A stretch of 64,000 nucleotides of DNA from Mogibacterium sp. (GTDB lineage Bacteria; Bacillota; Clostridia; Peptostreptococcales; Anaerovoracaceae), in the NCBI GenBank assembly GCA_017405845.1, contig JAFQZQ010000031.1:62001-126000 (forward strand), given 5' to 3'. Under the pieces are notes generated by a model, which was given only the letters and a program-made list of their open reading frames with translations, had not been told where the DNA came from and did not search any database. The position numbers were made by a program, and so were the translations under genes. This document shows positions 1 to 9,124 of this stretch, piece by piece; the first letter of the stretch is position 1, and every line of letters starts with the position of its first letter.

Positions 1-94
1 CGCCGGGCTCGAGAGCGTATGCGATCTCAAGCCCGAGCGCGCGTGTATCTTCCTCAGTATTCAGTTTTCTTGTAAACTGATCTATTTCTTTCAA
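1..94 (-). CDS. tsaE: TsaE, tRNA threonylcarbamoyladenosine ATPase, N-terminal fragment
   Basis: This is the first 31 codons of a gene that runs off the left edge. Read on the minus strand from a TTG at 94, the frame is open to base 1. It encodes a Glu-rich start, then a T-rALGLEIAYALEPG segment. That matches the family pattern 'T..lG..la..L.pG', which precedes the P-loop of TsaE (from family knowledge); the P-loop itself is outside the window. TsaE is the ATPase partner of TsaB/TsaD in t6A37 synthesis. No ATG exists in frame. The start lies 6 bases after the ribU stop, so it is probably co-transcribed with ribU. Identification rests on a short fragment. Confidence 0.7.
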   Translation of the reverse strand, partial: MKEIDQFTRKLNTEEDTRALGLEIAYALEPG

Positions 95-100
95 ATTATC

Positions 101-667
101 TTATTGTTCTTTTGCAACGACCGTTCTGCCCGATCCGTGCAGCAGACCCGAAAGGCGCTTGTAGAGCAGGAATGTAAGAACTGAGTTAGCTCCTGCCTTT
201 ACCAGGTTGAACGGTATGATTACTGTCGGCAGCATCGCAACGACTGCTGAAGTTGGTGCTCCCATATATGCCGGTGTCACTATAAGATTCATGATGCACA
301 TAACCAGAACCGCTAAGATCACGCCTACGACAAGTGCCTTGATCGCGGTTTTTTTGGTCTTGTTCTTTTTATACAGCATGCCAATGACTACCGCTACTAT
401 ACCTGTAGCTACAAAGTGCATGATGAATCCGTAAAATCCGTCTCCGCCGAGTCCGAAGGCCTGAAGAAGGCAGACGACCAGCGTTACCACAAGTCCCTCT
501 ACCGGCCCGAATGCGAACGCGGTGATGTAGATTGGTACATCAGCCGGATCGTAGACCAGGAAAGGTGCAGGTGGCCATGGGATCCTTACGAGAAACAGCA
601 GCACCAGAGATACCGCCGTCATCATTGCGAGTTTTGCCAGCTTGGCTGTAGACATATTGTTGTTCAT
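101..667 (-). CDS. ribU: RibU-type riboflavin ECF transporter substrate-binding component
   Basis: This is a hydrophobic protein of 188 residues with about five or six membrane segments. It has the S-component look of an energy-coupling-factor transporter: short Lys-containing N-terminus, then TAVSLVLLFLVRIPWPPAPF and a YDPADVPIYI loop. Such proteins bind riboflavin in the membrane and work with a shared EcfA/EcfA'/EcfT module, which is not encoded in this window. The ATG at 667 has AGGAGG 8 bases upstream. An FMN riboswitch in its leader (773-898) strongly supports riboflavin as substrate. It is followed 6 bases later by tsaE. Confidence 0.9.
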   Translation of the reverse strand: MNNNMSTAKLAKLAMMTAVSLVLLFLVRIPWPPAPFLVYDPADVPIYITAFAFGPVEGLVVTLVVCLLQAFGLGGDGFYGFIMHFVATGIVAVVIGMLYKKNKTKKTAIKALVVGVILAVLVMCIMNLIVTPAYMGAPTSAVVAMLPTVIIPFNLVKAGANSVLTFLLYKRLSGLLHGSGRTVVAKEQ

Positions 668-721
668 AACACATTCCTCCTTTTCTATATCATGAACTGG
701 TGGAATCTGTCAGGCATTAAT

Positions 722-748
722 AATGGCCTTGATAATGTCAAGGCCATT
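722..748 (-). terminator. Candidate expression-platform hairpin of the FMN riboswitch
   Basis: This is a perfect inverted repeat with an 11-bp stem (AATGGCCTTGA / TCAAGGCCATT) and a 5-base loop, between the FMN aptamer and ribU. On the minus strand it is followed by ATTATTAAT, not a clean U-tract. It may be a weak intrinsic terminator or another regulatory stem. Its position is where an RFN expression platform is expected. Confidence 0.5.
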
Positions 749-772
749 CATCACAAATCAGAATTGCAATGT

Positions 773-898
773 TGTTTCTTTCATCCGGACTATACCGTCG
801 GTACCGGAATCTCACCGGTTCGGCCAAAATGGTTCGCGGACTTACGCAGGATGCCTCCTGAGATCACCGCCGGTGTGGACTTTCACCACGCCCTGAAA
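773..898 (-). ncRNA. FMN riboswitch (RFN element)
   Basis: Read on the minus strand, this region contains the RFN hallmarks in order: an AGGGCGTGGTGAAAGTCC-type first block, ACCGGCGGTGATCTCAGGA, GTCCGCGAACC, an ACCGGTGAGATTCCGGTACC hairpin, and a closing GTCCGGATG-AAAG block. The ends pair as TGTTTC / GAAACA. It lies in the leader of ribU. A TATAAT at 902-907 sits just upstream, so the transcript could begin almost at the aptamer. FMN binding is expected to reduce ribU expression. Confidence 0.95.
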
Positions 899-934
899 CA
901 GATTATATTGTGGTTTGCCGCTTAGCGGCGCTAA

Positions 935-2368
935 TTATTCGCAGCAGAGGGACTTGATTGCTCTTGCATATACGCGTGTCATCTTCATGAACGACTCTAT
1001 GCTGAACTTCTCATCCGCCTGGTGCATGGTGTTTTCGTCTTCAGGGAAAGCTGCCCCGAAAGCGAGTGTATTATTGAACATCTTGGCGTATGTACCGCCT
1101 CCGATGGTCATTGGCAGAGCATCACTGTCGCCTGTCTCATCTATATAGGCTTTCATGTATTCCACTACCATAGGATCGTCAAGATCCTTATACAGAGGCT
1201 CCTGCACCATTCTGGTAACGATGCCTATGGAACTTCCTTCAAGTACTGATTCAATACCTCCGAGCACCTGCTTGTCTGTGCAGCTGACCGGATACCTGAT
1301 ATTGACAGAGACCGATGCTATGTCTTCGTTAATATTAGCGACTCCGACGTTAAAAATCAATGGGCCGGACGGTCCGTCTTCAAAAAAGCACCCGATTTGC
1401 TCACCATGAAGGTTGAATCCGATTTTTTCGTTATAGAACGCTACGAACTCATTGAGCTCCTCGTTAGCGAAGCTGATCCTTCCAAGGAAATCCATGAGTA
1501 TGCTGACAGCATTGAGGCCGAGGTCAGGATGAGCTCCGTGAGCTGCTGTTCCGAACGCCTCTACCACAAGCGATGAACCCTGCTTCTTCGTCTTTACCTT
1601 GTATCCGCTCTCCTCGCAGTAGAGTTTTACCCTGTCTGCAATGAGATCATACTGGCTCTTGCTTCCTGCTATGACAGCCTTGGCATATGCAGGTACAGCA
1701 TTATGCGCTGTGCCGCCCTCGAGCTTTGTGAGTCTGAGATCGTCCTTTCCCGGTTTTGAAGAGAACTTCCTTGCAAGTTCAAACAGCAGTATGCCCATCT
1801 CTCCGTTGACGAGCGGGAATTCGGCGTCCGGTGTGAATCCCATTACCGGCTGACCGCAGTGCTCTGTATAGTGTTCTGCGCTTATTTCGCCGGTCTCCTC
1901 ATCGAGTCCGAGCACCACCCTGATATTCATCTTCGGCTTAAAGCCTTCCTCTTTCAGGGCCTTAAGAGCATAAAGGCCGGCAACTACAGGGCCCTTGTCG
2001 TCAGACGTTCCTCTTCCGTAAACGAAGCCGTCACCCTTGTCTGTCATTGTGAACGGGTCAGTAGCCCAGCCACTGTCTACCGGTACAACATCAAGATGCC
2101 CGACTATCGCAAAGTAGTCATCGCTGCCATTATCAGACTTCCACTCAATATGACCTGCGTAATTCTCATCATTATAGCTGTCAAACCCAAGTCTCTTGCC
2201 CATATCCAGAGCGCAGAGAAGCGATTCGTGCACGCCCGCTCCGAACGGCAGGATTTCTCCGTCCTTCGTCTTTACAGCCTCCGCGTTCACGCTCGGCTTT
2301 GAAACAAGCTCTGCGAGGTCCTTAAGCATGTCGTCTTTATAAGCATCTATCCTTTCAAGATATCCCAT
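935..2368 (-). CDS. pepV: PepV-like M20 dinuclear zinc dipeptidase
   Basis: This is a cytosolic M20-family metallopeptidase of 477 residues, the usual length for PepV. Visible active-site blocks: GHLDVVP (His91), GRGTSDDKGP (Asp123/124 bridging metals), LDEETG (Glu157/158, catalytic base and ligand), TPDAEFP (Asp181) and MHQADE near the C-terminus (last His ligand). PepV-type enzymes hydrolyse dipeptides, including Xaa-His, with free N-termini. The start at 2368 has AAGGAGG in good position. It lies 14 bases after the binding-protein gene, and is probably in one transcript with it, dus and coaX. Confidence 0.92.
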   Translation of the reverse strand: MGYLERIDAYKDDMLKDLAELVSKPSVNAEAVKTKDGEILPFGAGVHESLLCALDMGKRLGFDSYNDENYAGHIEWKSDNGSDDYFAIVGHLDVVPVDSGWATDPFTMTDKGDGFVYGRGTSDDKGPVVAGLYALKALKEEGFKPKMNIRVVLGLDEETGEISAEHYTEHCGQPVMGFTPDAEFPLVNGEMGILLFELARKFSSKPGKDDLRLTKLEGGTAHNAVPAYAKAVIAGSKSQYDLIADRVKLYCEESGYKVKTKKQGSSLVVEAFGTAAHGAHPDLGLNAVSILMDFLGRISFANEELNEFVAFYNEKIGFNLHGEQIGCFFEDGPSGPLIFNVGVANINEDIASVSVNIRYPVSCTDKQVLGGIESVLEGSSIGIVTRMVQEPLYKDLDDPMVVEYMKAYIDETGDSDALPMTIGGGTYAKMFNNTLAFGAAFPEDENTMHQADEKFSIESFMKMTRVYARAIKSLCCE

Positions 2369-2382
2369 GTTGTTCCTCCTTA

Positions 2383-3678
2383 TCAGCTGGCTGAATCCTC
2401 AGTGACTACGTTCTCGAGGTCTTCAAGTTCCTTGGCTTCGGTTTCCTTTTTTGTTACATATTCCGTGACCGGTTTGCCGTCTTTTATGGTTGAGAGCGTT
2501 ACGGATCTGACTACGTTTCCTGTCTCATCAAATGTAAACAGTCCTGTCGCGCACTTAAGTCCATTGAAATCGAGGAGCGCGGCTCGTATGTCCACTCCTT
2601 CTGTCGACTTCGCATTATGGAAGGCGTTTATCAGGAGGAGATATGAATCATAAGCGAGAGCTGCGTTATCGGTCGGTGTGTCATCCACGCCGTACCTGTT
2701 GGCATATTCGATCTGGAACCTCTGTGCTTCCTCTGTATATGTATCAGAGGTGTCATCGTTTTTAGTCAATACAGACTCGTACGGGAACACCACTTTGACG
2801 TCCGGGTGCTTTTCCATCATGGAGATAAACGATGCATCTCCCCAGCTTCTGGTGCCCATGAATGTCACGTTATTGATTCCCATCTCTTCCGCCATTGTGA
2901 GGAATGTATCCATCTCCTCTGCCCCCATCGACACGAAGCATACTTCTACGCCTTTTCTGCGGATCTTGATGAGTGCACTCTTCATCTCTTCTTCTACAGG
3001 GCTGATCTCTTCGGTCAGTACAACAGCTCTGCTGCGCTTTCCGGCTATTTTTTTGATGCGTCTGTCGAAGCCTTCGAGCAGAGCGGACGTGCTGCTGTCG
3101 TTCTTAAGACTTACTACCGCGATGCTTCTGGATCCGAGCTGCCCTGCGGCATACTCAGCAAGTCCATCTCCCATCTGCGATTCCGTTACACAAGCCCTGA
3201 AGTAGAAGTTGCTGTTCTGAGTTATCAGCGGGTTCGTGGCAGCCGGAGTTATTGCCGGTATCTGTGCCTCATCGACGTACTCTCCTATCGTAAGTGATGA
3301 TGCCTCCCCGGCCGATCCGATTATCGCTACCGGTTTCATTTCAATGAGCGCCTTAATTGCTGTTTCTGTGCCTGCAACCGTTGACTGGGTGTCGACCTTT
3401 ACAAGATTAACCTTGTAGCCGTCCACGTTATTGTAGATGCTGTTTGCAAGCTCAATTCCCTTTATCTCATCCTTACCCTTCGCAGCATATCTGCCTGACT
3501 GCGGTTCAATGACTCCGATGGTGATGGTTGGCTCGGTCTCGCTCTGAGGCTCACTGATGAATGTCTGTCTGAAGCTGCTCCATGTTGAGCATCCGGACAA
3601 AACAAAAGCCGCCAGAACCAGTATGGTCGGGATCAGCAGCTTTCTTATTAAAATTTTTCTATTGTTTTTATCAGCCAA
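2383..3678 (-). CDS. LivJ-type ABC transporter substrate-binding lipoprotein (orphan)
   Basis: This is a periplasmic-binding-protein type I (Peripla_BP_6) protein of 431 residues. It has a lipoprotein signal peptide ending in the lipobox LSGC (Cys about residue 30), so it should be anchored outside the membrane. The mature part opens with ITIGVIEPQSGRYAAKGKDE and contains VAIIGSAGEASS, typical of branched-chain amino acid or amide binding proteins. No permease or ATPase gene is nearby. It overlaps the end of dus by 8 bases and precedes pepV, hinting at peptide or amino acid scavenging. The ligand is unknown. Confidence 0.85.
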   Translation of the reverse strand: MADKNNRKILIRKLLIPTILVLAAFVLSGCSTWSSFRQTFISEPQSETEPTITIGVIEPQSGRYAAKGKDEIKGIELANSIYNNVDGYKVNLVKVDTQSTVAGTETAIKALIEMKPVAIIGSAGEASSLTIGEYVDEAQIPAITPAATNPLITQNSNFYFRACVTESQMGDGLAEYAAGQLGSRSIAVVSLKNDSSTSALLEGFDRRIKKIAGKRSRAVVLTEEISPVEEEMKSALIKIRRKGVEVCFVSMGAEEMDTFLTMAEEMGINNVTFMGTRSWGDASFISMMEKHPDVKVVFPYESVLTKNDDTSDTYTEEAQRFQIEYANRYGVDDTPTDNAALAYDSYLLLINAFHNAKSTEGVDIRAALLDFNGLKCATGLFTFDETGNVVRSVTLSTIKDGKPVTEYVTKKETEAKELEDLENVVTEDSAS

Positions 3679-4615
3679 TCTGTATGACTTCCTTCATTTC
3701 TTTAAGGCTAATTGCATCGTTTGCCCTGCGTCTGATAGCAGCTGCTCCGTGCATGCCTTTCGTATATCTGATTATGTATTTTCTGAATTCCTTGACACCG
3801 GTGGTCTCGCCTTTGAATTCGCAGAGCATCTCGAGATGTCTGATCATCATGGCTATCCTCTCGTCATCGGATGGTCGAGGCGGTATCTCAAGGCCTTTAT
3901 ATGCGGCATCGAGGTCTCGGAACAACCACGGATTCCCGAGTGCACCGCGGCCAATCATGACCATGTCGCAGCCGGTTTCAGCCAGCATGCTCATGCCTGA
4001 CTCCACATCGACAACATCCCCGCTTGCTATTACCGGAATGCTGAGCGCTTCTTTAACATCCTTGATTATGCCTCTGTCTGATTCACCGCTGTAGTACTGT
4101 CCGCGGGTCCTTCCGTGCACGCAGACAGCCGCTGCACCGCCCTCCTGGGCTGCAAGCGCCACTTCTACGGCATTCGGCTTGTCAAAGCCTTTACGTATCT
4201 TTACTGTTACAGGCTTTTCTGTAGCAGATGATGCAGCTTTCACTATTTCACAGACGAGATCCGGATCATTCATGAGTGCGGATCCGTCTCCGTTTCTGAC
4301 AACCTTCGGCACCGGGCATCCCATGTTGATATCCAGCACTTCATTCGGCAGGCTGTCGAGCCTTTGCGCTGCATATGCCATGATATCAGGTTCGCTCCCG
4401 AATATCTGTATCGCCGTAGGTCCTGCACCCTCAGGTATATAAGTGAGGTTTCCCGTCTTGGTTCCGCCGTAATACAGGCCTTTCGCGCTCACCATTTCGG
4501 TGTATGTTAGTGCAGCTCCCTGCTCCTCGCAGAGTGTGCGCATGACAGCATCAGTGAATCCCGCCATTGGGGCAAGTACCCAAGGGCTTTTTAATGTCAA
4601 TTTACCTATATTCAT
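3671..4615 (-). CDS. dusB: tRNA-dihydrouridine synthase (DusB-like)
   Basis: This FMN enzyme reduces uridines in tRNA D-loops. It has 314 residues, the family length. It opens with a LAPMAGFTD-type motif, followed by DINMGCPVPKVV (the CPxPK block bearing the catalytic Cys), KIRKGFD, VHGRTRGQYYSG and IASGDVVD and GRGALGNPW FMN-phosphate motifs. It overlaps the coaX stop by 4 bases and the downstream lipoprotein gene by 8, so translation is probably coupled. coaX-dus-ftsH proximity is common in Firmicutes. Confidence 0.92.
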   Translation of the reverse strand: MNIGKLTLKSPWVLAPMAGFTDAVMRTLCEEQGAALTYTEMVSAKGLYYGGTKTGNLTYIPEGAGPTAIQIFGSEPDIMAYAAQRLDSLPNEVLDINMGCPVPKVVRNGDGSALMNDPDLVCEIVKAASSATEKPVTVKIRKGFDKPNAVEVALAAQEGGAAAVCVHGRTRGQYYSGESDRGIIKDVKEALSIPVIASGDVVDVESGMSMLAETGCDMVMIGRGALGNPWLFRDLDAAYKGLEIPPRPSDDERIAMMIRHLEMLCEFKGETTGVKEFRKYIIRYTKGMHGAAAIRRRANDAISLKEMKEVIQIG

Positions 4616-5430
4616 TTATCCTGCAGAACGCGCTTTTTATTAAGGCCTTTGTTTTTCTCGTGCAGCATCTTAAGGCCGTCGAGTGTGAGACGTCTGTCGA
4701 TCACGTCGATGCAGTCGACTCCGCTCTCTACCATTGTGGCCATACCGCCGGTGGCTATGACCTTGATATTATCAGGATCGCATCCCAGCTCTTTGGCCAT
4801 CTCGCTCTTCATGCCTTTGATCATGTGCTCAGTGAAGCCCATGTGTCCGTAGATAAGTCCGGACTGCATGGATTCTGATGTGTTGCGGCAGATAAATTTG
4901 CCCGGAAGTTCGAGGTCTACGTTAGGGAGCTTTGCAGTGTGCTCAAAGAGAGCAGCAGCCTGTGTCTTGATTCCCGGTGCTATAGCTCCTCCGAGGAAGC
5001 TTCCGTCTGCTGATACACAGTCAAATGTTGTAGCCGTTCCGAAATCGATAACGATGAGATCTCCGCCGTATCTCTCATGGGCAGCAACCGAATTGACCAG
5101 ACGGTCGGCTCCGAGTGCACGCGGGTTCTCATATTTGATCTTTATGCCTGTCTTAATTCCCTGCTCCACGACTATAGGGTTCTTGTCGTAGAACTTAAGG
5201 CACATATGCTCGAGTGTGAACAGCAGCGACGGAACTACCGAAGCGATGATTATGTCATCTATATCCTTTTCGGTGATTTCAATGCGTCTGAACATCGATC
5301 CGATAATTGTGCCGTATTCGTCGGCAGAGCGCTTGTTATCAGTTGCAAGTCTCCAGCTCTCTATGAGAGTATCATCTTCAAATACTCCAAGCACTATATT
5401 TGTGTTTCCTACATCTATAGCAAGAAGCAT
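4612..5430 (-). CDS. coaX: Type III pantothenate kinase
   Basis: This enzyme catalyses the first step of coenzyme A synthesis: ATP plus pantothenate to 4'-phosphopantothenate. The acetate-kinase-like fold is shown by DVGNTN at residues 6-11, ENPRALGADRLVNSVAA, VIDFGTATTFD and GGAIAPGI. I place the start at the inner ATG (5430) because GAGGAGG lies 5-8 bases upstream and the protein then begins MLLAIDVGNTN as in homologues; the frame stays open to 5448. It starts 1 base after the upstream regulator stops and overlaps dus by 4. Confidence 0.94.
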   Translation of the reverse strand: MLLAIDVGNTNIVLGVFEDDTLIESWRLATDNKRSADEYGTIIGSMFRRIEITEKDIDDIIIASVVPSLLFTLEHMCLKFYDKNPIVVEQGIKTGIKIKYENPRALGADRLVNSVAAHERYGGDLIVIDFGTATTFDCVSADGSFLGGAIAPGIKTQAAALFEHTAKLPNVDLELPGKFICRNTSESMQSGLIYGHMGFTEHMIKGMKSEMAKELGCDPDNIKVIATGGMATMVESGVDCIDVIDRRLTLDGLKMLHEKNKGLNKKRVLQDK

Positions 5431-5431
5431 A

Positions 5432-7012
5432 TCAGTCCTCCTCTTCAAGTCTCTTGAGAGCCAGTGCCAGAGTAAGCCCAGGGATGACTCTGTTCGCAGT
5501 CATTTCCGCTCCGAGGATCTCATTTGCCTTCTTGAGCCTGTACTGCACCGTATTGTTGTGTATTTCGAGGAATTCGGCTGTTCTTCCCGAATTCATACCT
5601 GCGTCAAGCACGAATGTGGAGAGCGTATCCACGAGCATTCTTCCTTTGTTCTGTGAAACCTCGCGTTCGAAAGGCTCCAGAAGGTCGAGATACATCTTGC
5701 GCTGCATCTGCGATCCGCTCTGCATGTATACGCAGTCGCTGACCATGGAGATCTCGTACTTCGAGAACACTCTCTTGTACGGGAACACCTTCTCCATATA
5801 TCTGGCTGTCTTGTTGATCATCTTGAAGCCGTCAACGCAACTCTCAAGTCTCTCAAGACCTGTCACATGGAATATCCTCTCATCCTTTTTTACAGACTTG
5901 AGCTTGTCAAACATCTCGAGACATGCGTTCTTGACTTCTATGCCCTTCTCCTGACCGCCATCAGTGTATACGATGCCGTATATTTCGTTTGATTCAGTCG
6001 TTGTCAGAAGACCGAAATCAGCTTTTTTCTTATACTCGGCAAGGACGTCCATGAACGTATCGATATAGTCGCCCGCGTTTCTGATGTAGAACGCGCTTGT
6101 AAACTGCATGCCGCGCAGTCCGGATTCATCGAGCAGAGTGTGGCAGAAAGAAATGTCGCCGCGAACTGCTGATTTAATAAATTCAGCCCTGGAGTCTCTG
6201 TCAGGAGTGTACTTCCACATTCCGATGGCAAGCTCAATTGTCTGAGCCAGTTTGCTCATCTCGGCTGCTGAATATTCGTCCTCATTATCTACAATGACGA
6301 GGATGTATCTTCTGTCCTTGATATTAATGAAGCCCCAGTATGTGATTACACCTTCGATCTCAACACGGGTGAAGCCCGTCATCGAAAATGCATCGAGCTT
6401 GCGCGCAGCCTGCACAGCGTCTTCGATCTTTACGAGATGCCTGGTCTCAACTGTGAGGATGGTATTGTACTCCTCGGTCATCAGAACTACCTGATAATTG
6501 TTGGCCAGAGCAGCTTCTCTGAGCGCAGCAGGGAAATTGCTGTGCTTTTCGAAGTTGAGCAGATGGTAAATAGTGTTGTTGAGAATGTTGTCAGTGTAAT
6601 TCTCTCCGTACAGTATCTTATCGAGCACTTGCTCTATGAGCATGCTGTATGTGATGCTTCCGTTGTCATCGATGGCGATGAGCGGAAGGTTCACTGCCTC
6701 GGCTGCCTTTACGACCTCAGGATCTACCTCACTGACTCCCTTGTCATTGAGATATATCACAAGGGCACTGATACCCTTATTGCCGAGATCGGTCACTGCT
6801 TTCTTCTGGGCACTGATGTCGTCCCTGCTCGACCAGAAATGTGTTATAACCATCTGGTCTGTCACACCGTTGCGCTCCACGCCCATGTCGAGATCGTACT
6901 CATCGAGCACCGATACCGACCTCACGCGTCTTGTGCACTCATTCTTGCAGGCAAGAACACGGCATCCCCTGAATGCATCCAGTTTTAGGCAATCGTTTAC
7001 GTTAATTTTCAT
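5432..7012 (-). CDS. PucR-family transcriptional regulator
   Basis: This is a 526-residue regulator. The N-terminal 120 residues match the PucR sensory domain style (VNLPLIAIDDN, ISALVIYLNDKG). The C-terminus carries the PucR-type helix-turn-helix (LVDTLSTFVLDAGMNSGRTA then EFLEIHNNTVQYRLKKANEI). Family members control purine or other nitrogen metabolism genes, usually in response to small ligands. Its target here is unknown. It sits between ftsH and coaX in the same direction (24 and 1 base gaps), so it may simply be part of the housekeeping transcript. Confidence 0.85.
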   Translation of the reverse strand: MKINVNDCLKLDAFRGCRVLACKNECTRRVRSVSVLDEYDLDMGVERNGVTDQMVITHFWSSRDDISAQKKAVTDLGNKGISALVIYLNDKGVSEVDPEVVKAAEAVNLPLIAIDDNGSITYSMLIEQVLDKILYGENYTDNILNNTIYHLLNFEKHSNFPAALREAALANNYQVVLMTEEYNTILTVETRHLVKIEDAVQAARKLDAFSMTGFTRVEIEGVITYWGFINIKDRRYILVIVDNEDEYSAAEMSKLAQTIELAIGMWKYTPDRDSRAEFIKSAVRGDISFCHTLLDESGLRGMQFTSAFYIRNAGDYIDTFMDVLAEYKKKADFGLLTTTESNEIYGIVYTDGGQEKGIEVKNACLEMFDKLKSVKKDERIFHVTGLERLESCVDGFKMINKTARYMEKVFPYKRVFSKYEISMVSDCVYMQSGSQMQRKMYLDLLEPFEREVSQNKGRMLVDTLSTFVLDAGMNSGRTAEFLEIHNNTVQYRLKKANEILGAEMTANRVIPGLTLALALKRLEEED

Positions 7013-7036
7013 GTTATCTGTTCTCCGGTTATAAGG

Positions 7037-9049
7037 TTACTTAGGGTCTTTGTCGTCTGCATCGAAGCTTACTACTTCGCGATCGTCAGGCATAGCTGCG
7101 GCATTGAGCTTGCGGAGCTCTTCTCTCATCAGCCTTTTCTCCTCTTCTTCGATCCGTTTCGATTCTTCAGCCTCTTTCTTGTTCTTGAGCATGATCTCTT
7201 TGTTTTCGCTGTCGATCTCCTGCTTTATGGTTTCAGGATCCGCTTCACCAGTGTAGAGTCTCTCGAACTGGTCTCCGTCGAGTGTCTCTACGAGGAGCAG
7301 AGCCTGAGCAACTCTCTCGAAGGCTGCATCGTTGTCCTCAAGTATCTTCTTTGTTTCGGCGTAGCACCTTGACAGCAGAGCTCTGATCTCGTGGTCGACT
7401 TCAGAAGCAACTTCTTCGGAGTAGTTCTGACGTGTCGAGAAATCCCTTCCGAGGAACACCTCGTCGCTGGAGCTGAACGATACAGGACCGAGCTTTTCGC
7501 TGAAGCCGTACTTTGTTATCATCTGACGCGCAATCTCAGTTGCACGCTCGAGGTCATTACTTGCTCCGGTCGAGATGTCATCGAGTTTGAGCTCTTCGGC
7601 TACTCTTCCGCCGAGGAGGTGCTTGATGTTGTCTATCATGTGGCCTTTAGTCTCGAAGAACCTGTCCTCTTCAGGCAGCCACATCGTGAATCCTCCGGCC
7701 ATTCCTCTCGGTATGATAGTTATCTGGTGTACAGGGTCCGAACCAGGTGTAGCTCTCATTACGATCGCATGTCCGGCCTCGTGATATGCGGTCAGCTTCT
7801 TCTCAGCATCGGAGATGACTCTGGACTTCTTCTGCGGTCCTGCCATCACCTTTGTAGTAGCCTCTTCGATCTCGTCCATTCTGATCTTTGTTCCGTTTCT
7901 TCTTGCGGTCAGAAGAGCTGCCTCGTTTATTAGGTTCTCAATATCTGCCGGTGAGAAGCCCGGTGTCCTCTTTGCGAGGATCTCAGGTGAAACGTCTGAG
8001 TCGAGTGGCTTGTTCTTTGTATAGAGTCTGAATATCTCTTCTCTTGCCTTAACATCAGGCATGCCGATCACGATCTGTCTGTCGAATCTGCCCGGTCTGA
8101 GCAGAGCCGGGTCGAGTACGTCAGGCCTGTTGGTCGCAGCCAGAATGATGATTCCGAGGTTTCCGTCAAATCCGTCCATCTCAACGAGGAGCTGGTTGAG
8201 GGTCTGCTCTCTCTCATCATTTCCGCCGCCGAGTCCGGCGCCTCTGCGTCTTCCGACAGCATCGATCTCATCGATGAATACGATGCAAGGAGCGTTCTTC
8301 TTAGCCTCGTTAAAGAGGTCTCTTACTCTGGAAGCTCCGACACCTACAAACATCTCAACAAAGTCGGATCCCGAGATGGTAAAGAACGGAACGCCTGCCT
8401 CACCCGCGGTAGCACGCGAGATGTAGGTTTTTCCGGTACCCGGTGAGCCCACGAGCAGTACTCCCTTAGGGATGCGCGCGCCGAGCTTGGTGTACTTGCC
8501 CGGATTGCGCAGGAAGTCAACGATTTCGGAGAGCTCTACCTTCTCCTCCTCGAGGCCTGCTACGTCCTTGAATGTGATCGACTTGGAGCCGTTCTTATAC
8601 AGCCGCGCCCTGTTTTTTCCGAACTGGAACGCCTGCTTGTTGCCTCCCTGGCTCATCATGAAATAGAACAGGAAGCCCATCGCCACCACCATGAGCAACG
8701 TCGGCAATATGTTGAGCAGAGTATACTCGCTCTTTGGCGGCTCACTCTCGAGGTTGATCTTGTGCTCTTCGAGCATCGGGTTGAGGGTCTTCTCCTCAAG
8801 CCAGCTGATCTCAAGCAGCGACGGCGCATATGTCACCTCTTTGGTGCCATCCTTCTTTACACCGGTCAGCTTTCTGTCAGTAATGTTGATAGTCTCAAAA
8901 TCCCCTTTTTCGAGATGTGTCGCAAACTGTGAAAACTTGACCTCTTTGATATCGGCAGATCCCGCCATGCCTCTTACCATCATGGACAGGCTCAGCACGA
9001 CCACAAAGATGATCAGGTATGTTCCTATACTGCGTCCGATATTTCTCAA
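7037..9049 (-). CDS. ftsH: ATP-dependent zinc metalloprotease FtsH
   Basis: This is a membrane-bound AAA+ protease that degrades membrane and short-lived cytosolic proteins. It has 670 residues with TM helices at about 8-27 and 108-132 and a small extracytoplasmic domain between them. The AAA module has Walker A GSPGTGKT (201-208), Walker [11 protein letters not shown] (255-264) and the RPGRFDR second region of homology. The M41 protease has HEAGH (423-427) with a later Asp in TGASNDLE. The start is a TTG at 9049 with AAAGGA upstream; no better ATG gives the N-terminal helix. A highly charged Lys/Glu tail follows the protease domain. Confidence 0.97.
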   Translation of the reverse strand: MRNIGRSIGTYLIIFVVVLSLSMMVRGMAGSADIKEVKFSQFATHLEKGDFETINITDRKLTGVKKDGTKEVTYAPSLLEISWLEEKTLNPMLEEHKINLESEPPKSEYTLLNILPTLLMVVAMGFLFYFMMSQGGNKQAFQFGKNRARLYKNGSKSITFKDVAGLEEEKVELSEIVDFLRNPGKYTKLGARIPKGVLLVGSPGTGKTYISRATAGEAGVPFFTISGSDFVEMFVGVGASRVRDLFNEAKKNAPCIVFIDEIDAVGRRRGAGLGGGNDEREQTLNQLLVEMDGFDGNLGIIILAATNRPDVLDPALLRPGRFDRQIVIGMPDVKAREEIFRLYTKNKPLDSDVSPEILAKRTPGFSPADIENLINEAALLTARRNGTKIRMDEIEEATTKVMAGPQKKSRVISDAEKKLTAYHEAGHAIVMRATPGSDPVHQITIIPRGMAGGFTMWLPEEDRFFETKGHMIDNIKHLLGGRVAEELKLDDISTGASNDLERATEIARQMITKYGFSEKLGPVSFSSSDEVFLGRDFSTRQNYSEEVASEVDHEIRALLSRCYAETKKILEDNDAAFERVAQALLLVETLDGDQFERLYTGEADPETIKQEIDSENKEIMLKNKKEAEESKRIEEEEKRLMREELRKLNAAAMPDDREVVSFDADDKDPK

Positions 9050-9124
9050 TTCTTATTTTCCTTTCTCTATCTAAAAAGCGGCACTAAAAAAGCCTCTTAA
9101 TTTGTGTCCTAAGCACAAATTTTA

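Noticed and set aside
3582..4094. Long open frames opposite real genes (for example opposite dus, ftsH, carB and dnaE)
   Set aside because: They lack ribosome sites and family motifs, and lie antisense to genes with clear conserved motifs.
9099..9122. AATTTGTG/CACAAATT hairpin between tilS and ftsH as terminator
   Set aside because: The stem is AU-rich and the T-run comes only seven bases later; ftsH has no clear separate promoter, so a real stop here is doubtful.
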